Origin: an uncultured Coriobacteriaceae bacterium
GTDB lineage: Bacteria > Actinomycetota > Coriobacteriia > Coriobacteriales > Atopobiaceae
Assembly (NCBI GenBank): GCA_902780305.1
Contig: CACZFB010000003.1
Span: 1-64,000 of the forward strand
Reading direction: 5' to 3'
Length of the DNA stretch: 64,000 bases
Shown here: in pieces, positions 60,618-64,000 of the stretch
Layout of the letters: the number at the start of each line of letters is the position of its first letter
Position numbering within the stretch: position 1 is the stretch's first letter
The notes under the pieces: generated by a model
The model's input: the letters and a program-made list of their open reading frames with translations, nothing else
Database searches by the model: none
Told to the model about the DNA's origin: nothing
Translations under genes and position numbers: made by a program

Positions 60618-61355
60618 ATGGCACAGACAATTACGGATGCCCGCGAGGCGGCTCAGGAGCTCCAAAGGCGTGTTGAGGCAGCACGGAGCGTGGTGTTCTT
60701 TGGCGGGGCCGGGGTGAGCACGGCCAGCGGCATTCCGGACTTCCGCTCGCCCGACGGCCTGTATCATCAACAGTTTGCCTATCCGCCCGAGACGATGCTC
60801 TCGCGCAGCTTTTACGACACGCACAAGGAGGAGTTCTTCGACTTCTATCGCTCGCGCATGATTGCCTTGGACGCAAAGCCGTGTCAGGCCCACATAAAGC
60901 TCGCGGAGCTGGAGGCGGCCGGCAAGGTGAGCGACGTGGTGACGCAAAACATCGACGGCCTGCACCAGCTGGCGGGGTCCAAGCGCGTGTGGGAGCTGCA
61001 CGGCTCGGTGCACCGCAACATCTGCCGTCGCTGCGGCCACGTGCACTCGGCCGAGTGGGTGCTGGGCACCACGGGCGTCCCGCGCTGCGAGAAGTGCGGC
61101 GCCGAGGTAAAGCCCGACGTGGTGCTCTACGAGGAGGGCCTGGACGACCGCGTTATTACCGGCGCCGTTCGTGCCATCGCGTCGGCAGACCTGCTCATAA
61201 TTGGCGGCACGTCTTTGGTGGTGTATCCGGCAGCTGGCCTGGTGCAGTACTTCCGGGGCCGTGACCTCGTGATTTGCAACCTGCAGCCCACGCCGCAGGA
61301 CGCCTCGGCCGACCTCGTGCTGGCGTGCGACATCGCCCAGGCGTTTGCCTGGTAG
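60618..61355 (+). CDS. cobB: NAD-dependent protein deacylase (sirtuin)
   Basis: A 245-residue class U/III-like bacterial sirtuin that removes acyl groups from lysine using NAD. The motifs are GAGVSTASGIPDFRSPDGLY, TQNIDGLHQLAG with the NAD-binding Asn/Asp, and the catalytic His in ELHGSVHRNICRRCG. The zinc Cys pairs are CRRC and CEKC. The late segment is IIGGTSLVVYPAAGL. The ribosome binding site is AAGGAGG. It is divergent from the patatin gene. The residues just after the GAGVS loop do not carry the Tyr/Arg pair used by desuccinylases, so deacetylation is the simpler guess. Confidence 0.9.
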   Translation: MAQTITDAREAAQELQRRVEAARSVVFFGGAGVSTASGIPDFRSPDGLYHQQFAYPPETMLSRSFYDTHKEEFFDFYRSRMIALDAKPCQAHIKLAELEAAGKVSDVVTQNIDGLHQLAGSKRVWELHGSVHRNICRRCGHVHSAEWVLGTTGVPRCEKCGAEVKPDVVLYEEGLDDRVITGAVRAIASADLLIIGGTSLVVYPAAGLVQYFRGRDLVICNLQPTPQDASADLVLACDIAQAFAW

Positions 61356-61373
61356 TGTCTGCGCGAGGCTCTG

Positions 61374-61430
61374 GGTGGTACAAAGGGGACAGTCCCCCTG
61401 CATACCGGGGACAGTCCCCCGCGTACCACC
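61374..61430. repeat. Family-B composite palindrome
   Basis: GGTGGTAC at the left pairs with GTACCACC at the right; two direct GGGGACAGTCCCC palindromes lie inside. It starts 19 bases after the sirtuin stop. Confidence 0.75.
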
Positions 61431-61523
61431 TCATGCCGCCAACGTGCGAAAACGCGTCCGGATTTTGCGGTCTGGCAAAAACGCGCTACAATTGCTGCAT
61501 TGCTGCTCAAACGAAGGACAGGC

Positions 61524-62957
61524 ATGCTAAGAGACAGCTATACCACATGGCGTTGCAACACCCATGAGCTATCGCTCATGAGGCCGCGCATCATGGGCAT
61601 TCTTAACGTCACCCCCGACTCGTTCTCCGACGGCGGGCAGACGTTTGACCCCGATGCGGCGATTGCGCGTGGCATGGAAATGCTCGACGAAGGTGCCGAC
61701 ATCGTGGATGTAGGTGGCGAGTCCACCCGTCCCGGCGCCGTACCCGTGTCGGCCGCAGAAGAGCTCGAGCGCATAACCCCCGTGGTAAGGGCGCTGTGCA
61801 AGCGTGGGGTTATCGTGTCGGTGGACACGCGCCACGCGGAGGTGGCGAGCGCCTGCCTGGAGCTTGGCGCCTCCATCATCAACGACGTGTCGGGCTTCAC
61901 CGACCCCGCCATGGTGGACGCCGTGCTGGAAAGCGACTGCGGTCTGGTCATCATGCATTGGAGCCAGAAGACGGGCGTGGGATCGCGCAAGTCGGTGCAG
62001 CTCTATGCCAACCATCCGGCGCGGCGCATGGTACCCAGCGCACGGCGCTTCCCCCTGCCCGACGAGGCGCCGCTCATGCGAGAAGTGATGGGCTTCCTGG
62101 GTGACCAGGCCCGCATGCTCATGCGGGCGGGCGTGTCGCACGACCGCATTTGCGTGGACCCCGGCCCTGGCTTCGACAAGGACACCGACGAGGACGTAAT
62201 CATTCAGCGCAACACCAAGAAGCTGCTCTCCATGGGCTATCCCGTCCTCACGGCGGTCTCGCGCAAGCGCTTCGTGGGCGCCATTAGTGGCACAGGCGAG
62301 CCGCTCGACCGCGACGCGGCGACGTTGGGCACCTGTCTCGCGGCCATCTCCAACGGCAGCAGGCTGCTGCGCGTGCACGACGTGGCGGCTGCCTTCCAGG
62401 CGGTGAGCTCCTACTGGTGCGCCTCGAGGACCGACGCGCGCCAAGCGTTCGTCTCTTTGGGCTCCAACGTGGGCGATCGCATGGGATACCTCGCTCGGGC
62501 AGTGCGCCTTATTGACAAGCTCCCGCTCACCTGCGTTACGGCGGTGAGCAACGCCTACGAGACCGAGCCCGCCTACGGCATAGCCACGCCAGTCGCCAAT
62601 GCGGTTGCCGAGATTCACACCGAGCTGCACCCGCTCGTGCTGCTCGATCGGCTGCTGGAGGTCGAGAATGCCCTGGGGCGCATTCGCGATCCCAAGGCGG
62701 AAGGTCACGCCCCGCGCACCATTGACTGCGACCTGTGCTGGGTCGAGGGCGAGGAACATCATGGCAAGCGCCTGGAGCTGCCGCATCCCGGTTTGGGCGA
62801 GCGAGACTACGTGCTGGTTCCCATGGAAGACCTCATGCCCGATCCGGTTCGGTTCCTCACCCACGCGGGCGTGGAGGTGTTCGAGGTGGAGGACCGCGTT
62901 GGACACGTGCTTGCCGAGCTGGGCCCGGTGACGTGGGAAGACGAGCAAGAGGCATGA
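61524..62957 (+). CDS. folP-folK: Fused dihydropteroate synthase - HPPK
   Basis: A 477-residue bifunctional folate enzyme. Residues about 15-300 are dihydropteroate synthase: MGILNVTPDSFSDGGQTF, DVGGESTRPGAVPVSAAEEL, ASIINDVSGF, CVDPGPGFDKD and a late TAVSRKRFVGAI. Residues about 312-465 are 6-hydroxymethyl-7,8-dihydropterin pyrophosphokinase: FVSLGSNVGDRMGYLARAV, AYETEPAYG, and PRTIDCDLCW, LPHPGLGERDYVLVP. The FolB domain that often accompanies them is not part of this protein. The start at ATG 61524 follows GAAGGACAGGC. The next gene overlaps it by four bases. Confidence 0.93.
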   Translation: MLRDSYTTWRCNTHELSLMRPRIMGILNVTPDSFSDGGQTFDPDAAIARGMEMLDEGADIVDVGGESTRPGAVPVSAAEELERITPVVRALCKRGVIVSVDTRHAEVASACLELGASIINDVSGFTDPAMVDAVLESDCGLVIMHWSQKTGVGSRKSVQLYANHPARRMVPSARRFPLPDEAPLMREVMGFLGDQARMLMRAGVSHDRICVDPGPGFDKDTDEDVIIQRNTKKLLSMGYPVLTAVSRKRFVGAISGTGEPLDRDAATLGTCLAAISNGSRLLRVHDVAAAFQAVSSYWCASRTDARQAFVSLGSNVGDRMGYLARAVRLIDKLPLTCVTAVSNAYETEPAYGIATPVANAVAEIHTELHPLVLLDRLLEVENALGRIRDPKAEGHAPRTIDCDLCWVEGEEHHGKRLELPHPGLGERDYVLVPMEDLMPDPVRFLTHAGVEVFEVEDRVGHVLAELGPVTWEDEQEA

Positions 62958-63466
62958 GGCTGCGTCTAAGTCCGAGCGTGGGCATGTATCAGATGGTGGC
63001 TATTCCGCACGTGGTTGCCTTGGGCGTTTGCGACGCGTTGCCCCAAGCGTGGATCATGTGGCCTCATACCGTGGTTGACGCGTCCTCAGGCGAGCCGCTT
63101 GTACACATACACACGCAGGCGGGTTACGACAAGGGCATGTTCGCCAACGTGGAGCTCGATGTGGGCGACGATGTTGCGGCACGCGTCGAGTCCGCCATAC
63201 GGCAACGGGTCGACGCATGGGTGGCTGACCTGGCTGGCAGGCCCGCCCTGGCACCGCTAGCGCCAGTGCTTGGCGACTACGCCAACCGCCTTGTACATTT
63301 GGGGAGCAGGGTCGTCGTGCTGTACCCCAACGGCATGGTGCGCGCTCGGGGCACCTTTGCGGGGGTGGACGTGTGGGGACGTGCGACCGTGCGCCTTGCT
63401 GGCGGAGAAGAGCTGGAGTTTCCGCCCGAGCGGTACCGCATTGCGCCCGATGACCAAAGGGGGTAA
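62954..63466 (+). CDS. BirA-like biotin-protein ligase fragment (C-terminal half)
   Basis: A 170-residue protein that reads like the second half of BirA without the first. WPHTVVDASSG stands where biotin ligases have the WPND motif, and the C-terminal part (GSRVVVLYPNGMVRARGTFAGVDVWGRATVRL) matches the BPL C-terminal SH3-like domain. The catalytic GRGR loop and helix-turn-helix are absent, so it is unlikely to make biotinyl-AMP by itself. The start overlaps the folP-folK stop (ATGA), so it is translated as a unit. It ends next to coaX, a usual partner of birA, but in the opposite direction. A degenerate gene or a domain with a new role are both possible. Confidence 0.55.
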   Translation: MRLRLSPSVGMYQMVAIPHVVALGVCDALPQAWIMWPHTVVDASSGEPLVHIHTQAGYDKGMFANVELDVGDDVAARVESAIRQRVDAWVADLAGRPALAPLAPVLGDYANRLVHLGSRVVVLYPNGMVRARGTFAGVDVWGRATVRLAGGEELEFPPERYRIAPDDQRG

Positions 63467-63486
63467 CCCTTCGGACACCTTGGCGT

Positions 63487-64000
63487 CTATGTGTTGTGCT
63501 GCCATTCCCAGATCTCGCGGATGCCGCGCAAGGTGAGGTCGGGGTCGATTGCGTCGAACAGGTCGGTTGCGGCGCTTACGGTGCGCGCGAGGCCACCGGT
63601 GCCCACCACGGTGGCGTCCGGCTCGCCAAGCTCGTCCTTGATGCGGGCCACAAGGCCCTCTGCCTGCGCGGCCGCCCCAATAACCAAGCCGGCCTGCAGC
63701 GCTGCCTCGGTACCGTCTCCCAAGGCGTGGTCGGGAGCCTCGATGGGCACGCTCGCTAGCTTCGCGGCGCGCGCAAAGAGTGCGTCGGCCGAAAGGATGA
63801 GACCGGGGCCGATGGTCCCCCCTCGATAGGTGCCCGAGCGATCCACCACGTCGATGTTGGTGGCGGTGCCAAAGTCGACCACGATTACAGGCGCACCGTA
63901 GCTGCACACGGCCGCCACCGCGTTGGCAATGCGGTCGGCCCCCACCTTCTTGGGGTTCTGCACGCCCAGCCGCATGCCGCAGCTTGCCCCTGGGCCCACG
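63487..64000 (-). CDS. coaX: Type III pantothenate kinase (partial)
   Basis: The C-terminal 171 residues of a CoaX enzyme, which phosphorylates pantothenate at the start of coenzyme A synthesis; the N-terminus lies beyond the right edge. Seen: NPKKVGADRIANAVAAV, VIVVDFGTATNIDVVDRSG with the phosphate-binding loop, YRGGTIGPGLILSADALF, and GLVIGAAAQAEGLVARIK and VVGTGGLA near the end. It is convergent with the BirA-like gene. A weak family-C sequence (AAAGGGGGTAACCCTT, 63458-63473) lies between them. Confidence 0.93.
   Translation of the reverse strand, partial: VGPGASCGMRLGVQNPKKVGADRIANAVAAVCSYGAPVIVVDFGTATNIDVVDRSGTYRGGTIGPGLILSADALFARAAKLASVPIEAPDHALGDGTEAALQAGLVIGAAAQAEGLVARIKDELGEPDATVVGTGGLARTVSAATDLFDAIDPDLTLRGIREIWEWQHNT

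Noticed and set aside
1-64000. tRNA and rRNA genes
   Set aside because: I looked for T-arm sequences of the GGTTCGAATCC kind and for rRNA landmarks and found none that fold convincingly; a covariance search would be needed to exclude them.

Overview
The window reads as a chromosomal segment of a high-GC Gram-positive bacterium, most likely a member of the Coriobacteriia (Olsenella/Atopobiaceae type). This is an inference from gene content and style: secreted proteins ending in clostridial hydrophobic-W (ChW) repeats, a class B sortase, a type-2 GalT, a trehalose PTS, GGAGG-type ribosome binding sites, no outer-membrane genes, and dense GC-rich intergenic palindromes. I saw no rRNA, tRNA, prophage, CRISPR array or transposase.

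Layout. 0-6.4 kb: the tip of a secreted-protein gene, a 1683-residue BspA/CAP/ChW surface protein, and a probable structured non-coding RNA on the minus strand. 6.4-10.2 kb: a small (p)ppGpp synthetase overlapping a two-component system, then an Asp/Tyr- and Ala/Glu/Lys-rich exported protein. 10.5-16.3 kb: a small unknown protein, a hotdog thioesterase, a HelD-like helicase and a DnaQ-like exonuclease, then a split transketolase. 16.4-20.8 kb: a membrane protein, a TrmB-like methyltransferase, a GT2 glycosyltransferase and a polysaccharide deacetylase. 21-26.1 kb: a DUF3825 protein, a VUT transporter behind a preQ1-I riboswitch, an SDR, a PurF paralogue with a degenerate glutaminase half, and a symmetrical inverted-repeat element. 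26.1-31.7 kb: a trehalose locus (two paralogous TreR-like regulators, PTS EIIBCA, phosphotrehalase). 31.8-43.3 kb: an EAL protein, a second ChW protein, isocitrate dehydrogenase, a DUF2442-HTH protein, galK-galT, an SPFH protein and a polytopic membrane protein. 43.3-47.3 kb: a strange palindromic repeat array, then purE, sortase B, purM and purN. 47.3-55.3 kb: a TPM/zinc-ribbon membrane pair, a DUF559-type nuclease-like gene between two copies of a 124-bp element, and a third, frameshifted ChW protein. 55.6-64 kb: an orphan Nif11-like peptide, an RlmD-like methyltransferase, a beta-helix lipoprotein, exonuclease III, a patatin, a sirtuin, a FolP-FolK fusion, a BirA-like fragment and the end of coaX.

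How it works together. Trehalose would be imported and phosphorylated by the EIIBCA protein, cleaved by the GH13 enzyme, and controlled by UTRA-type regulators acting at 9-7-9 inverted repeats. galK/galT give two steps of the Leloir pathway. The split transketolase and isocitrate dehydrogenase are central metabolism, and purE/purM/purN are purine synthesis. The three ChW proteins, the sortase, the deacetylase and the glycosyltransferase dress the surface.

The most unusual content is intergenic. There are three families of short palindromes; one has 6 of its 8 members starting exactly on the TGA stop codon of the adjacent gene. There is a 159-bp nested inverted repeat at 25967, a 30/40-bp-period inverted array at 43351, and the DUF559-type gene with its flanking repeats at 49857-51224. 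These are the best leads for something undescribed. All function calls come from reading the sequence; no database search was run.
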